Shown here one piece after another: positions 1-8,693 of a stretch of 64,000 bases of DNA. Positions within the stretch are counted from its first letter, which is position 1; each line of letters begins with the position of its first letter. The notes under the pieces are model-generated. The model was not told where the DNA came from. It saw nothing but the letters and a program-made list of their open reading frames with translations, and ran no database searches. The stretch is from Streptomyces violaceoruber. GTDB taxonomy: Bacteria; Actinomycetota; Actinomycetes; Streptomycetales; Streptomycetaceae. Made by a program: the position numbers and the translations under genes. Where the stretch lies: NCBI RefSeq assembly GCF_033406955.1, contig NZ_CP137734.1, forward strand, positions 372,001 to 436,000. Direction: 5' to 3'.

Positions 1-200
1 CTGGGGTCCTCACAGAAGAAGGCCAGGGTGCGACTGAGCGACTGCACACCGCTCATGGCGGCCGCGACCCGGTCCGCGTCGTCCTTGTCGAAGTCCTGCG
101 TCCGGGCCATCAAGAGGCCGTCGGCGGATATCAGGACCGCGTGCAGGGCGCCCGGAATCTCCAGGGCGCTGTCGAGCATCCATGACAGATCGTCGTTCAC
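1..200 (-). CDS. Roadblock/LC7 protein (conservon CvnB type), 3' end beyond window
   Basis: Partial gene read leftward; its C-terminus lies outside the window. The visible residues (NDDLSWMLDSALEIPGALHA, then VLISADGLLMART) are the N-terminal helix and first strands of a roadblock/LC7 domain, as in CvnB proteins. The GTG start at 200 overlaps the TGA of the upstream kinase gene in a GTGA motif, so the two are translationally coupled. In Streptomyces conservons CvnB belongs to a membrane-associated complex with CvnA, CvnC (DUF742) and CvnD (small GTPase). The remaining genes should lie to the left of the window. Confidence 0.88.
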   Translation of the reverse strand, partial: MNDDLSWMLDSALEIPGALHAVLISADGLLMARTQDFDKDDADRVAAAMSGVQSLSRTLAFFCEDP

Positions 201-1399
201 GAGACCTCATGTCCTTCGCTGCTTGCACCAGGTGTGTCGCTCGTCCGGCCGGCGTTGTCCGGGCTGTCCGGTTCGGTGACCCGGCCGGACTGCGTTCCGC
301 GCTGGAAGGCACCCATGACCTTCGCCTGCTCGGAGTCGGAGCGGCCCGCGGCGCGGGGGTTGGACGCGCTGCCGGGCACGATGGCCATCGGCCGCTTGCG
401 GCGGCGCCGGGGCAGACCGTCGCCGTCGGTCTGGGAGGAGGTGAGCGCGGCCTCCGGTCCGCCGTCCGGGACCGGCCGGGCCGTGCCGCGGGCCGCGGGG
501 GCGGCGGCGGGAGCGGGGGCGGGGGCCTTCTTCTCCGGCATGGCGGTGAGCAGTTCGTGCGGCAGCAGGACCACCGCCCGTACACCTCCGTAGGGAGAGG
601 AGGAGTCCACCGACACCTCGAAACCGAATCGTTCGCACAGCAGGCCGATGACGGCGAAGCCGAACTGCGGCGGGTTGCCGAGCCCCGCCACGCCCGAGGC
701 CCGCTCGGTGGCGAGCAGCTTGTCGGCGCGGGCCCGCTCCTCGTCGCTCATGCCGACACCGGCGTCGTCGACCACGACGCAGATGCCCTTGGGCACGGTC
801 CGGATGTTGATCTCGACGACGGTGTCCGGGCTGGAGTAGCTCGTGGCGTTGTCGAGCAGCTCGGCCAGAGCCAGGGCCACGGGTTCGACGGCCCGGCTGG
901 TGATGCCGAAGTCGGCCTGGGAGAGGATGTCCACCCGGCGGAAGTGGCGGATGCGCCCCTGGGCGCTGCGCACCACGTCGTAGACCGAGGCGGTGTCGCG
1001 CCGACCGCCGAGCCAGCCGTCGCACAGCACGGCGATGGACTGCGCCCGCCGCCCGAACTGCGAGTTGGTGTGGTCGATCTCCAGCAGGTCCTGGAGGAGG
1101 GCCGAGTCGCCGTACTTGTTCTGGAGCCGGGAGAGCACCAGCTGCTGTTCGGCCGCGAGACCCTGAAGCGTCCGCATCGCGGACTTCAGCACGGTCTTCG
1201 TCTCGTCCTCGGCCCGCTCCTGGGCCGCCTGTACGGATTTCCCGTAATCGTTCTCCAGCTCGGTGTAGTGATCCCTGAGCCCCTGGACCTGCTGCCGCAA
1301 CGCCCGGGCCGCCTTGCGCTGGCGGCTGATGAGCACGGCGGCGGCGACGAGGGCGACGAGGGCGACCCAGAGCAAGGGGTTCCCTGTGTATTCCGTCAT
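197..1399 (-). CDS. Conservon sensor histidine kinase-like protein (CvnA type)
   Basis: About 400 aa. ATG at 1399 follows a GAAGAGAG-like RBS; an upstream in-frame start at 1525 would add 42 unconvincing residues. One N-terminal membrane helix (about residues 8-25) precedes a coiled region and a HATPase domain with N box ELLDNATSYSS, G1 box DDAGVGMSDEE and G2 box FGFAVIG. The C-terminal third is Pro/Ala-rich and probably disordered. CvnA proteins are atypical kinases whose products assemble with roadblock, DUF742 and GTPase partners at the membrane. Stop overlaps the start of the next gene by 4 nt (GTGA). Transcribed divergently from the TSUP permease gene. Confidence 0.9.
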   Translation of the reverse strand: MTEYTGNPLLWVALVALVAAAVLISRQRKAARALRQQVQGLRDHYTELENDYGKSVQAAQERAEDETKTVLKSAMRTLQGLAAEQQLVLSRLQNKYGDSALLQDLLEIDHTNSQFGRRAQSIAVLCDGWLGGRRDTASVYDVVRSAQGRIRHFRRVDILSQADFGITSRAVEPVALALAELLDNATSYSSPDTVVEINIRTVPKGICVVVDDAGVGMSDEERARADKLLATERASGVAGLGNPPQFGFAVIGLLCERFGFEVSVDSSSPYGGVRAVVLLPHELLTAMPEKKAPAPAPAAAPAARGTARPVPDGGPEAALTSSQTDGDGLPRRRRKRPMAIVPGSASNPRAAGRSDSEQAKVMGAFQRGTQSGRVTEPDSPDNAGRTSDTPGASSEGHEVS

Positions 1400-1546
1400 A
1401 AGACTCTCTTCAGGCGACTGACAGCCGGCTTGCTGAATTCCCGTCCGTGCGGGCGGCCCGGTGGAGTGCCCGCGCCGGGGGTAGCTGCCCGGGCTGCCCC
1501 TCATGTCGGGGATGCCGTCTTTCACCCGTCCGCCCGCTCCGCAAAC

Positions 1547-1588
1547 GCGGTGATCGTATCACCGCATGATCAGGTGAATTGACGTCAA
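1547..1588. promoter_or_regulatory. Two palindromes in the divergent cvnA/TSUP promoter region
   Basis: The roughly 320-bp gap between the kinase start (1399) and the permease start holds a perfect inverted repeat with 8-bp arms GCGGTGAT/ATCACCGC around CGT (1547-1565) and a 10-bp palindrome TTGACGTCAA (1579-1588). These are plausible regulator sites for one or both divergent genes. No regulator is assigned. The rest of the gap (1400-1546, 1589-1716) shows no convincing gene apart from the short leader frame described separately. Confidence 0.4.
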
Positions 1589-1657
1589 GAAGCGCCCAGG
1601 CAAGACCGGTTGAGACCGGCAAACACCCGGTTTCGAGTGATGGGTACAGTCGGCCCC

Positions 1658-1720
1658 GTGAAAGATGCACAAGACACCTTCCGGCCGAGTACGGGTCCGG
1701 CTCGGGACGGCACGGGGTGA
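1658..1720 (+). other. Possible 20-codon leader ORF before the TSUP permease
   Basis: A GTG at 1658 opens a 20-codon frame (VKDAQDTFRPSTG...) ending in a TGA that overlaps the proposed permease GTG start as GTGA. A TACAGT hexamer 8 nt upstream could be a -10 box for a leaderless transcript starting at this GTG. It could be a true leader peptide coupling translation to the permease, or a chance frame. No homology is claimed. Confidence 0.25.
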
Positions 1721-2484
1721 CACCGGAGGCCATGGCCGCGGTGTTCGCGGCCGGCGTCGGGGCCGGCGCCATCAACAGCGTGGTCGGCTCCGGAACGCTC
1801 ATCACCTTTCCCGTGCTGCTGGCCACGGGCCTGCCGCCGGTCACCGCCACCGTCTCCAACGCGCTCGGCCTGATCCCCGGCTCCATCAGCGGGGCCATCG
1901 GCTACCGCAGGGAACTGCGCGGCCAGCGCGGGCGCGTCCTGAAGTTCGGCTCCGGAGCGCTGCTGGGCGGCCTCGCGGGCGCCACTCTCCTGCTGACCCT
2001 GCCCGCCGACGCCTTCGAGACCGTCGTGCCGGTCCTGGTGGGCCTCGCGCTGCTGCTGGTGGCGTTCCAGCCGCAGATCGGCAGGCTGGTCCAGCGCCGC
2101 CGGGCCCGCACCGGCACCTCCCCCCGCCGGGACGGCGGTCCGCTGCTCCTCACCGGCCTGACGCTGGCCAGTGTCTACGGCGGCTACTTCACCGCGGCCC
2201 AGGGGATCATCTACCTCTCCCTGATGGGCATGCTCCTGGACGAACCCCTGCAACGGCTCAACGGGGTCAAGAACGTCCTGTCCGCCGTCGTCAACACCGT
2301 GGCCGCGCTCTTCTTCCTCTTCGCCGCGGACTTCGAGTGGACCGCCGTCGGGCTCCTCGCGGTCGGCTCGGGCCTCGGCGGTTACGTCGGCGCAAAGGTG
2401 GGCCGCCACTTCAGCCCCACGGTCCTGCGGATACTGGTCGTGACGGTCGGCACCGTGGCCCTCGTGCAACTGCTGCTTCGGTAG
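1717..2484 (+). CDS. TSUP (TauE/SafE) family permease
   Basis: About 255 aa, hydrophobic throughout, with about eight predicted membrane segments. The opening GAGAINSVVGSGTLITFPVL carries the glycine-rich first repeat typical of sulfite exporter TauE/SafE (TSUP) proteins. The second half repeats the pattern (SVYGGYFTAAQGI). TSUP proteins move sulfonates, sulfite or other small organic anions; the substrate cannot be read here. GTG 1717 is preferred because upstream residues are not membrane-like; ATG 1732 is an alternative. Stands alone, divergent from the conservon kinase. Confidence 0.82.
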   Translation: MTPEAMAAVFAAGVGAGAINSVVGSGTLITFPVLLATGLPPVTATVSNALGLIPGSISGAIGYRRELRGQRGRVLKFGSGALLGGLAGATLLLTLPADAFETVVPVLVGLALLLVAFQPQIGRLVQRRRARTGTSPRRDGGPLLLTGLTLASVYGGYFTAAQGIIYLSLMGMLLDEPLQRLNGVKNVLSAVVNTVAALFFLFAADFEWTAVGLLAVGSGLGGYVGAKVGRHFSPTVLRILVVTVGTVALVQLLLR

Positions 2485-2653
2485 TGGCTCCGGCCCCGAA
2501 CGCCGCCGCACTCCCCGGCCGTTCCCGTCCACCGGGCATAACGCCGCGTTATGCGAAGCCGGGACTGCCCGGCCGGGGTCCGGGCCCGACATGCTGTGGG
2601 CGCCCCCACACATCAGCACGCGCGCACGCGCGTGTCGTCGGAATCGAGGAGCC

Positions 2654-3382
2654 TTGCGAACAACGAGACTCGTCCCCGCCCTGCTGGCCGCCCTCATGGC
2701 CGCGCTGCTGTCCGCCCTCGCCCTCTCCCCTACCGCCTCGGCGGTGGAGCCCCGGCCCGGTGACGGCGGCCCCCAGCCGATCATCGGCGGCGGCTACGCG
2801 CAGAACGCCCCCTGGGCGGCCCGGTTGTTCTCGGGCGGCCGGCAGACCTGCACCTCGACCATCATCTCCCCCACCTGGATCCTCACCGCCAAGCACTGCG
2901 TCAGCGGCGGCAACCTCGCCTTCCGGATCGGCAGCCTCGACCAGGGCTCCGGCGGCACGGTGGCGAACGGCGTCCAGACCGTCACCAGCCCCTCGGCGGA
3001 CCTCGCGCTGGTCCGGCTCGACCGCTCCGTCTCCGCCACCTATGCCCGGCTCGGTCAGCCGGGCACGGTGCGGGTCGGCCAGAGCGTGCAGGTCTACGGC
3101 TGGGGAGCGACCTCCCGGTGCGGCTCGGAGATCAACTGCCAGTCCCAGTACCTCAAGGTGGCCAACGTGAGCGTCACCCAGGGCTGCTACGACGCCTACT
3201 ACGGCCAGGCGATATGCGCCCGTCCCGTCGACGGCATCACCGCGGGCGGCGACTCCGGCGGTCCGATGATGGCCGGCGGTGTGCAGGTGGGCGTCGCCTC
3301 GACCAGCGACCGGCAGACCACCACGGCGTACACCAACGTGACCGCCTACCGTTCCTGGATCCAGTCGGTGGCGGGCGTCTGA
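2654..3382 (+). CDS. Secreted trypsin-like serine protease (S1 family)
   Basis: About 242 aa from a TTG preceded by GAGGAG; an ATG at 2591 in frame would add an unlikely Arg-rich N-terminus before the signal peptide. Signal peptide about residues 1-30 (ends TASA), short propeptide, then IIGGGYAQNAPW, where zymogen activation would expose the mature N-terminus. Catalytic triad is visible: H81 in LTAKHC, D116 in SADLALV and S201 in GGDSGGP. Four further cysteines are placed for disulfides. Expected to be exported and act as a broad extracellular protease in nutrient release. Confidence 0.93.
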   Translation: MRTTRLVPALLAALMAALLSALALSPTASAVEPRPGDGGPQPIIGGGYAQNAPWAARLFSGGRQTCTSTIISPTWILTAKHCVSGGNLAFRIGSLDQGSGGTVANGVQTVTSPSADLALVRLDRSVSATYARLGQPGTVRVGQSVQVYGWGATSRCGSEINCQSQYLKVANVSVTQGCYDAYYGQAICARPVDGITAGGDSGGPMMAGGVQVGVASTSDRQTTTAYTNVTAYRSWIQSVAGV

Positions 3383-3404
3383 CCCCTCCCGTCCTCCGGC
3401 GCCG

Positions 3405-3446
3405 GTCCTGCGCCCGCCTCCGTCACTGCGGAGGCAGGCGCAGGAC
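3405..3446. terminator. Hairpin between convergent protease and lipoprotein genes
   Basis: Inverted repeat with 18-nt arms (start GTCCTGCGCC) and one mismatch around TCACTG. The right arm lies in the last codons of the lipoprotein gene, so it can serve as a bidirectional terminator. Confidence 0.7.
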
Positions 3447-4493
3447 CCCGCGCTCGTCGCGGATGTCCGTGAGGACGTCGACGACCTCGGCGTCGCCACC
3501 CCGCGGGTCCGAGGTCACCAGAGCGGCCAGGTCCCCGGGGCAGCGTTCGCCGTCCGCGGGCGGCCGTTCGCAGAACAGCACGTACCCGCGCATGCGGCGG
3601 ACGGTCCCCGGCTCCAGCCGCCACACCCCCATCCCGGCCCCGCCGCTGGTCACGGCCTCCGGGTACGTCGCGCGCAGCGCGGGCAGGACCGACGCGTCGA
3701 TCCGCCGGGAGAAGGCCTGCCGCTCCTCCAGGGGCGACACGATCCGCAGGCGGGCCGAGGCCGCGTCGACGGTGTGGCCGGCGTCCTCGCCGACCGGGTA
3801 CGCGGCCACGTAGTACGCCTTGCCGGCCAGGGCGGCGAGCCTCGGGCCGTGGGTGAGCCGCAGGACGGTGGGCAGCCTCTTCTTCGCGGCCGGGAGGTCC
3901 TCGGCCGTGCCGGGGGCGGCGAAATTGACGGTCACCCAGCCGGGCACCTCCTTCGGGCCCTGTTCCGCACGGGCCGTGACCCAGCGTTGCGCGCAGGCGC
4001 CGGCGCGGGCGAGGACCTCGTCCAGCGTCCCGTCGCTCACCCGTGCCTCGATCCACGGGGCCGTCAGCTTCTCGTCGGCGGCCAGGACCGGGTGCCCGCA
4101 GCCGTCGAAGGCCTCGCGCATCGCGCGCAGGTCCCGGGCCTCCCGCCGGGCCCGGTCCACCGCCTCGCGCAGGGCGTCGGTGCAGTCCGGGCCGCCGTCG
4201 CAGCGGTCCTTGCCGGCGTCCACCCGGAACCTGACGGCCGCGTCCGGGTCGTCCTCGACCGACAGGGTGACCTCCGAGCCGGTGGTCTCCGGGAACAGGA
4301 TCCGGGCGTCCACGACCTCGAGTTCGCCGGGGTACAACTCCGCGGCCAGTTCCCGGGCCCGCCGGACGTCGTCGTCGGTGTCGAACGCCGCGCAGCCGGT
4401 GACCAGCAGCCCGGCCAGGAGCGCCGCGAGCCCCCCGCCGACGCGCCCCGCCCGCCGCCGTCCGCTCCCCCGCGCAGTGCACCGACGCCCCAT
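3423..4493 (-). CDS. Putative secreted lipoprotein, function unknown
   Basis: About 356 aa. ATG at 4493 has a strong GGAGGGGGAG RBS; an alternative 18 codons upstream is less likely. Arg-rich N-terminus, hydrophobic stretch and lipobox LVTGC give a type II signal peptide, so the protein should be anchored on the outer face of the membrane. The mature part is rich in charged residues and has several spaced Cys (DRCDGGPDC, DGCGHP, GACAQ, LFCERP, ERCPGD), suggesting disulfides. I recognise no domain. Divergent from the ABC ATPase gene across an inverted repeat. Confidence 0.78.
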   Translation of the reverse strand: MGRRCTARGSGRRRAGRVGGGLAALLAGLLVTGCAAFDTDDDVRRARELAAELYPGELEVVDARILFPETTGSEVTLSVEDDPDAAVRFRVDAGKDRCDGGPDCTDALREAVDRARREARDLRAMREAFDGCGHPVLAADEKLTAPWIEARVSDGTLDEVLARAGACAQRWVTARAEQGPKEVPGWVTVNFAAPGTAEDLPAAKKRLPTVLRLTHGPRLAALAGKAYYVAAYPVGEDAGHTVDAASARLRIVSPLEERQAFSRRIDASVLPALRATYPEAVTSGGAGMGVWRLEPGTVRRMRGYVLFCERPPADGERCPGDLAALVTSDPRGGDAEVVDVLTDIRDERGVLRLPPQ

Positions 4494-4547
4494 GGCTCCC
4501 CCTCCGTGTCCCACCGACGGCGCCACGATATGAGCCGTGCCCGGCAC

Positions 4548-4575
4548 CGCGGATGAGTACGGGAACTCATCCGCG
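4548..4575. promoter_or_regulatory. Perfect 11-bp inverted repeat between lipoprotein and ABC ATPase genes
   Basis: Arms CGCGGATGAGT and ACTCATCCGCG flank ACGGGA. It lies in the divergent intergenic region just upstream of the lipoprotein gene, so it is a candidate operator. A structured leader is the alternative. Confidence 0.45.
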
Positions 4576-4699
4576 TCCTGAGTGCCGCCGCCCGCGCCGC
4601 GGCCCCCGTCCAGGGAGCGGACGGCCGGGGCAGGCGCGTGGTGAGTACATCTAGTGTTCGCGGTGACCGAGAGGTGCCCGCGCGTGAAGGAGTCACGGC

Positions 4700-5539
4700 A
4701 TGACCGCCCAGACAGCCCGCTCCCAGGCCGACGAGGACGAGGCCGCCGTGCTCCGGCTCCAGGACGTGAGCGTGCGCCGCTTCACACCGGACCAGTTGAT
4801 CCTCGACGGCGTCAACTGGACGGTCCGGCCGGGCGAGCACTGGGCGCTGCTGGGGGCCAACGGGGCCGGGAAGACCACCCTGCTGCGGCTGCTCGGCGCG
4901 CTCATGCACCCCACCACGGGCACCGTCGAGGTCCTCGGCAGCCGGCTCGGCCGGGTGGACGTCCGTGAGCTGCGGGCGCGCATCGGCCACGTCAACTCCG
5001 CCCAGCGGGTGCCGCAGGACCTGACCGCCCACGCGGTGGTGCTCACCGGCCACAGCGGCACCGTGCAGCCCCTGTGGCGGACGTACGGCGAGGAGGTCCG
5101 GCTGCGGGCCCGCGACCTGCTGCTCGAACTCGGCGTCAAGGAGCTGGCCGACCGGCCGTACGGGGTCTGCTCGGGCGGGCAGCGGGCGCGGGTCCTGATC
5201 GCCCGGGCGCTGATGGCCGATCCGGCCCTGCTGCTCCTGGACGAACCCTTCAACGCCCTGGACCTGCCCTCCCGCGAGGACCTCGTCGAGGCGATGCACC
5301 AACTGGCCGAGAGGAGGCCGCGGCTGGCCACCGTCACGGTCACGCACCATCTGGAGGAGCTGTCCCCGGCCGTCAGCCACGCCCTGCTGCTGCGCGAGGG
5401 CCGGATCCTGTCCCGGGGTGCGGTGGACGAGGTCCTGACCGGCTCCCTGCTGACGTCCTGCTTCGGCCGGGACATCACGGTGGCCCGGCGCGACGGCCGT
5501 TGGTCGGCCTACTCGGGCCGCCGCGTCGCCGGCGGCTGA
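4700..5539 (+). CDS. Orphan ABC transporter ATP-binding protein
   Basis: 279 aa, start preceded by AAGGAG. Walker A GANGAGKTT, Q-loop region VNSAQRVPQD, signature CSGGQ, Walker B LLLLDEP and H-loop VTHHLEE are all intact. No permease or binding protein gene adjoins it. It resembles stand-alone ATPases of the YlmA/ModF type, which either pair with a distant permease or have non-transport roles. Its single-gene unit ends at a strong hairpin. Confidence 0.9.
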   Translation: MTAQTARSQADEDEAAVLRLQDVSVRRFTPDQLILDGVNWTVRPGEHWALLGANGAGKTTLLRLLGALMHPTTGTVEVLGSRLGRVDVRELRARIGHVNSAQRVPQDLTAHAVVLTGHSGTVQPLWRTYGEEVRLRARDLLLELGVKELADRPYGVCSGGQRARVLIARALMADPALLLLDEPFNALDLPSREDLVEAMHQLAERRPRLATVTVTHHLEELSPAVSHALLLREGRILSRGAVDEVLTGSLLTSCFGRDITVARRDGRWSAYSGRRVAGG

Positions 5540-5562
5540 CACGACGGTGCCGGGGGCGAGGA

Positions 5563-5601
5563 CGGCCCCGGACGTATCGGCGTACGTGACGTCCGGGGCC
5601 G
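5563..5601. terminator. Strong hairpin downstream of the ABC ATPase gene
   Basis: Perfect 13-bp stem (CGGCCCCGGACGT and its complement) with a 13-nt loop, beginning 24 nt after the stop. No U-tract, as is usual in Streptomyces. Confidence 0.8.
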
Positions 5602-5735
5602 CCGCTCGGCTCCCCCCGCCGGGGACTGCCCGTGCACGGCTCGGCGGAAACGGGACGCGGTGGTGAGGGGCGGCAAGTGCACACCCACGGGCTACCCCGG
5701 TCAACCCGGCGCGGCCGGGGCCCGGTTTGGCACCG

Positions 5736-6188
<453 letters not shown>

Positions 6189-6196
6189 TCACCGCC

Positions 6197-6376
6197 TCAC
6201 GGCGCCGACCGCACGCGCCCCGCGCCGTCGGGCACCGCGCCGTCGGGCACCGCGCCGTCGGGCACCGCGCCGTCGGGCACCGCCGCCTCGGCGGCGAGGC
6301 AGTCGGGGACCGCCTCCTTGTCGACGAGCCGGTTGAGCCAGCCCGGGACGTCGAAGCCCCCGCCGAAGGCCCGGCC
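6197..6376 (-). pseudogene. Coding-like remnant with VPDGA pentapeptide repeats
   Basis: On the minus strand this frame has virtually only G or C in third positions and reads FGGGFDVPGWLNRLVDKEA, a short link, then AVPDGA repeated four times, ending GRVRSAP-stop. That bias is typical of real Streptomyces coding sequence, but I find no convincing start in frame; upstream (6377-6450) the bias is lost. It could be the 3' end of a decayed gene, a gene disrupted by a frameshift, or a short gene with an unusual start. I do not recognise a family. Confidence 0.35.
6221..6280. repeat. Four exact tandem copies of a 15-bp unit
   Basis: Unit CGCGCCGTCGGGCAC repeated four times without change. In the minus frame it encodes the pentapeptide repeat VPDGA. 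Exact identity suggests recent slippage expansion. Confidence 0.9.
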
Positions 6377-6391
6377 GAGCCGGACGCACTG

Positions 6392-6712
6392 GTGGAGACG
6401 ATGGACACGGAGGTGCGCGAGACGGGCGGGATCGCGGCGCGCACCGGCCGCGCCTTCCACCGGGTGCGCGCCCAGGTGCGGGGGATCGGCGCGGCGGCCG
6501 ACGGCGAGGAACCGGCCCGGATGCACGCCGGGACCGTCGAGGCCGTGCGCGCGGGCGGCGCGAAGGCGGCGGAGGCGGCGGAGGCGGCGGCGGAGGCCGT
6601 GCGCCGGCACTTCGACGACATCCGCGGACGGCTGTCTCAGCACGGACGAGCGAGAGCCCCGGTCGCCCCTCGTTCGTGTGAAGAAGGGCCGGGGTGTCCT
6701 CCAGTCGGGTGA
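6392..6712 (+). CDS. Short Ala/Glu-rich hypothetical protein, possibly decayed
   Basis: ATG at 6392, with a GGTGGAG sequence just upstream. For about 80 codons third positions are almost all G/C, and the product looks like an amphipathic helix (AAEAAEAAAEAVRRHFDDIR). After about residue 82 the bias collapses, so the original end may have been lost or frameshifted. It diverges from the minus-strand remnant at 6197-6376. I do not recognise a family; the whole stretch 6102-6754 may be a degraded locus. Confidence 0.4.
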   Translation: METMDTEVRETGGIAARTGRAFHRVRAQVRGIGAAADGEEPARMHAGTVEAVRAGGAKAAEAAEAAAEAVRRHFDDIRGRLSQHGRARAPVAPRSCEEGPGCPPVG

Positions 6713-6754
6713 CGGCCGGGCGGGCGCGTCGCCGCGCGCGCTTACGGTTTCGCG

Positions 6755-7246
6755 GTGACCTCGATCTCCGCTGACCCGCGCCCCCTGCGAACCGCCGACC
6801 TCGGCACCCTCGTCATCATGTCCTGGAGTCGTGAGACGCCCGACGGCGACGTCCCCTTCCTCCTCGCCTGTTCGCTGGGCGACGGGGAGGGCGGCCCGGA
6901 GGCGGTCCCGGCCGCCGTCGAGGGGTTGTTGAGCCGCTCCGGACTCGCGGTGGGCGGCGACACCGTCCTCGACGCCACCGCCCTGCCCGGCCTGCCGATC
7001 GGCCTGCTCGTCGTACCGGGTGCGGCGGCCCTCACCATGCCGGGGGTCAACGCCCAGTTCGTACCCACTCCCGAGTGGCGGGCGGCGGCCGACCGGCGGG
7101 GGTACGCCTGTCTCATCTTCGCCACCCGCCCCTGGCCCGGGGGCGAGCCGGGCGACGGCGAGGCGGTCGCCGCCTTCGCCAACGACGCGGACACGCTCTC
7201 CTCCGCGGCGCAGGTCGTCCTGTCCGTACGGAGCTTGCGCGGCTGA
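6755..7246 (+). CDS. DUF5949-like Streptomyces protein
   Basis: 163 aa from GTG 6755, which follows a TACGGT hexamer closely and may be leaderless. The sequence contains LGTLVIMSWSRETPDGDVP, LTMPGVNAQFVPTPEW and IFATRPWPGGEPG, which match my memory of the DUF5949 family found in Streptomyces; function is unknown. No signal peptide or membrane segment. It converges with the isochorismatase-like gene onto a shared hairpin. Confidence 0.72.
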   Translation: MTSISADPRPLRTADLGTLVIMSWSRETPDGDVPFLLACSLGDGEGGPEAVPAAVEGLLSRSGLAVGGDTVLDATALPGLPIGLLVVPGAAALTMPGVNAQFVPTPEWRAAADRRGYACLIFATRPWPGGEPGDGEAVAAFANDADTLSSAAQVVLSVRSLRG

Positions 7247-7256
7247 GGTCGGGCAC

Positions 7257-7286
7257 ACGGCCCGCCGCCGGGTGGCGGCGGGCCGT
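7257..7286. terminator. Bidirectional hairpin between convergent genes
   Basis: Perfect 13-bp stem (ACGGCCCGCCGCC and complement) around GGGT, 10 nt after the DUF5949 stop and just beyond the stop of the isochorismatase-like gene. Confidence 0.85.
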
Positions 7287-7287
7287 C

Positions 7288-7824
7288 TCACGTCCACAAC
7301 TCGCCGCTGTCGCACACCCGGGCGCCCATGTTCCGCTCCATCATGCGCAGCGCCGCGTCCGCCAGATCGGCGTGGATGTGGGCCACCGCGTCACGCGGCA
7401 CGATGACCTGCAGATGGCGGATGTGGGCGTCCAGCGCCGAGTAGAGCACGCACTGCTCGGTCACCTGCCCGCACAGCACGAGCCGGTCGATCCCCTGCTG
7501 GTGGAGCAGATAGGTGAGCGGGGTCTCGAAGAACACCGAGTGGCGTGCCTTGACCACGAAGAGGGACGACTCGTCGGGCTTCAGCGGCTCGACGAGCCGG
7601 GAGTGCGGCCCGGAGAGGGCCTTGTCGAGGATCTCGCCGTGGTGCGAGCGCCACTCCCCGAAGTTGTCGTTGACGTAGATCACGGGGACGCCCTGCCGCC
7701 TCGCCCGGTCCAGCAGGCCGGTCACGTTCGGCAGCACGGATTCCACGGCGGGGATCAGGGACTCGGCGTCCTGGTGATCGTAGGTGTTGATCATGTCGAT
7801 GACGATCAGCGCGGTCTTGCCCAT
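7288..7824 (-). CDS. Isochorismatase-family cysteine hydrolase
   Basis: 178 aa, the usual length for the family. The catalytic set is visible: D10 in VIDMINTY, K92 in FVVKARHS and C125 in GQVTEQCVLY. Members hydrolyse nicotinamide, isochorismate, N-carbamoyl or other amides; the substrate cannot be assigned. No NAD salvage or siderophore gene adjoins it. ATG at 7824. Read leftward toward the bidirectional terminator. Confidence 0.88.
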   Translation of the reverse strand: MGKTALIVIDMINTYDHQDAESLIPAVESVLPNVTGLLDRARRQGVPVIYVNDNFGEWRSHHGEILDKALSGPHSRLVEPLKPDESSLFVVKARHSVFFETPLTYLLHQQGIDRLVLCGQVTEQCVLYSALDAHIRHLQVIVPRDAVAHIHADLADAALRMMERNMGARVCDSGELWT

Positions 7825-7898
7825 GCCGCCCAGGTTGCCACTGGACGGCGGTGAAACCCCTCTCCACCCGCCTACCGCGGGTCGGTGGGCCGTCCCTC

Positions 7899-8693
7899 TC
7901 ACCACGTGGCCTGCTCGGGCGGCTCCGTCCCGTCGCCCTCGGGCAGGAGCCGCTCCCAGGGCGCCGGTCCCCCGCCCTCGCACCAGTCGCGCAGCCGCTC
8001 CTCGTTCACGCAGACTATGCCGCACCACGCGGCGTACTCGACGGCCGGTGCGGTGAAGTCGCTGCTGGTGACGAGGACCGCCACGTCGGCACCGTGCACG
8101 GTGAAGCAGGTGCCGCCGAAGCGCTGGAGGTCCTGGGAGCCGACCTTGTTGTCGTCGCCGTAGCGCTTGCACTGGATGACGACCCGCCGGCCGTCGGGAG
8201 CCGTCGCCAGCACGTCGGCGCCGAGATCGCCCGCTCCGCCCACCACCTCGACCTCGGTGCAGCCGTCACGCCGGCACAGGTCCGCTATCGCCTCCTCGAA
8301 CTCGTCGGGGCTGAGCTCCTCGTGCTCGGTGCGGACCACCGCGGTGGCCTCCTCGGGGCACGCGTGCTCCACCTCTTCCACCGCGCGGCCCTGCTCCAGT
8401 TCGTCCAGTGCCGTCGCCGTGGCCGCGGCCAGGGCGTCCGTGGTACGAAGGGCCGCCCGCGCGGCGGCGCCCCGGCTCCGCGCGCGCCGGCTCAGGAGGG
8501 CGGCCGCGACCGCCCCGAGTACCAGGACGAAGACCCAGGCCGGCCGCCGCTGCGCCACGTCGAACGCCATGCGCACGACCCATCCCGTCAGGACCAGGGC
8601 GACGGCGGCGAGGCCGAACGTCACGGTCGTCGCCCGGAGGTCGAAGCGACGCCTCACGCGTCCGCCTCGGACATGGCGTTCAGGCACGGTCAC
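7899..8693 (-). CDS. Membrane-anchored Mrr-like restriction endonuclease domain protein
   Basis: 264 aa from a GTG with a GGAAGGA RBS. Two N-terminal membrane segments (about residues 22-45 and 50-67) and a short Ala-rich helix are followed by an Mrr_cat-type PD-(D/E)XK domain: E in EEAIADLCRRDG, G-D in GGAGDLGADVLA and the QxK in VVIQCKRY. Such proteins are relatives of type IV enzymes that cut modified DNA, but membrane-tethered versions are of unknown role. No methylase or specificity subunit is nearby. Divergent from the beta-helix gene. Confidence 0.84.
   Translation of the reverse strand: MTVPERHVRGGRVRRRFDLRATTVTFGLAAVALVLTGWVVRMAFDVAQRRPAWVFVLVLGAVAAALLSRRARSRGAAARAALRTTDALAAATATALDELEQGRAVEEVEHACPEEATAVVRTEHEELSPDEFEEAIADLCRRDGCTEVEVVGGAGDLGADVLATAPDGRRVVIQCKRYGDDNKVGSQDLQRFGGTCFTVHGADVAVLVTSSDFTAPAVEYAAWCGIVCVNEERLRDWCEGGGPAPWERLLPEGDGTEPPEQATW

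Noticed and set aside
6221..6280. Tandem repeats considered as a CRISPR array
   Set aside because: Units are only 15 bp and directly abutting without spacers; they are coding-type tandem repeats.
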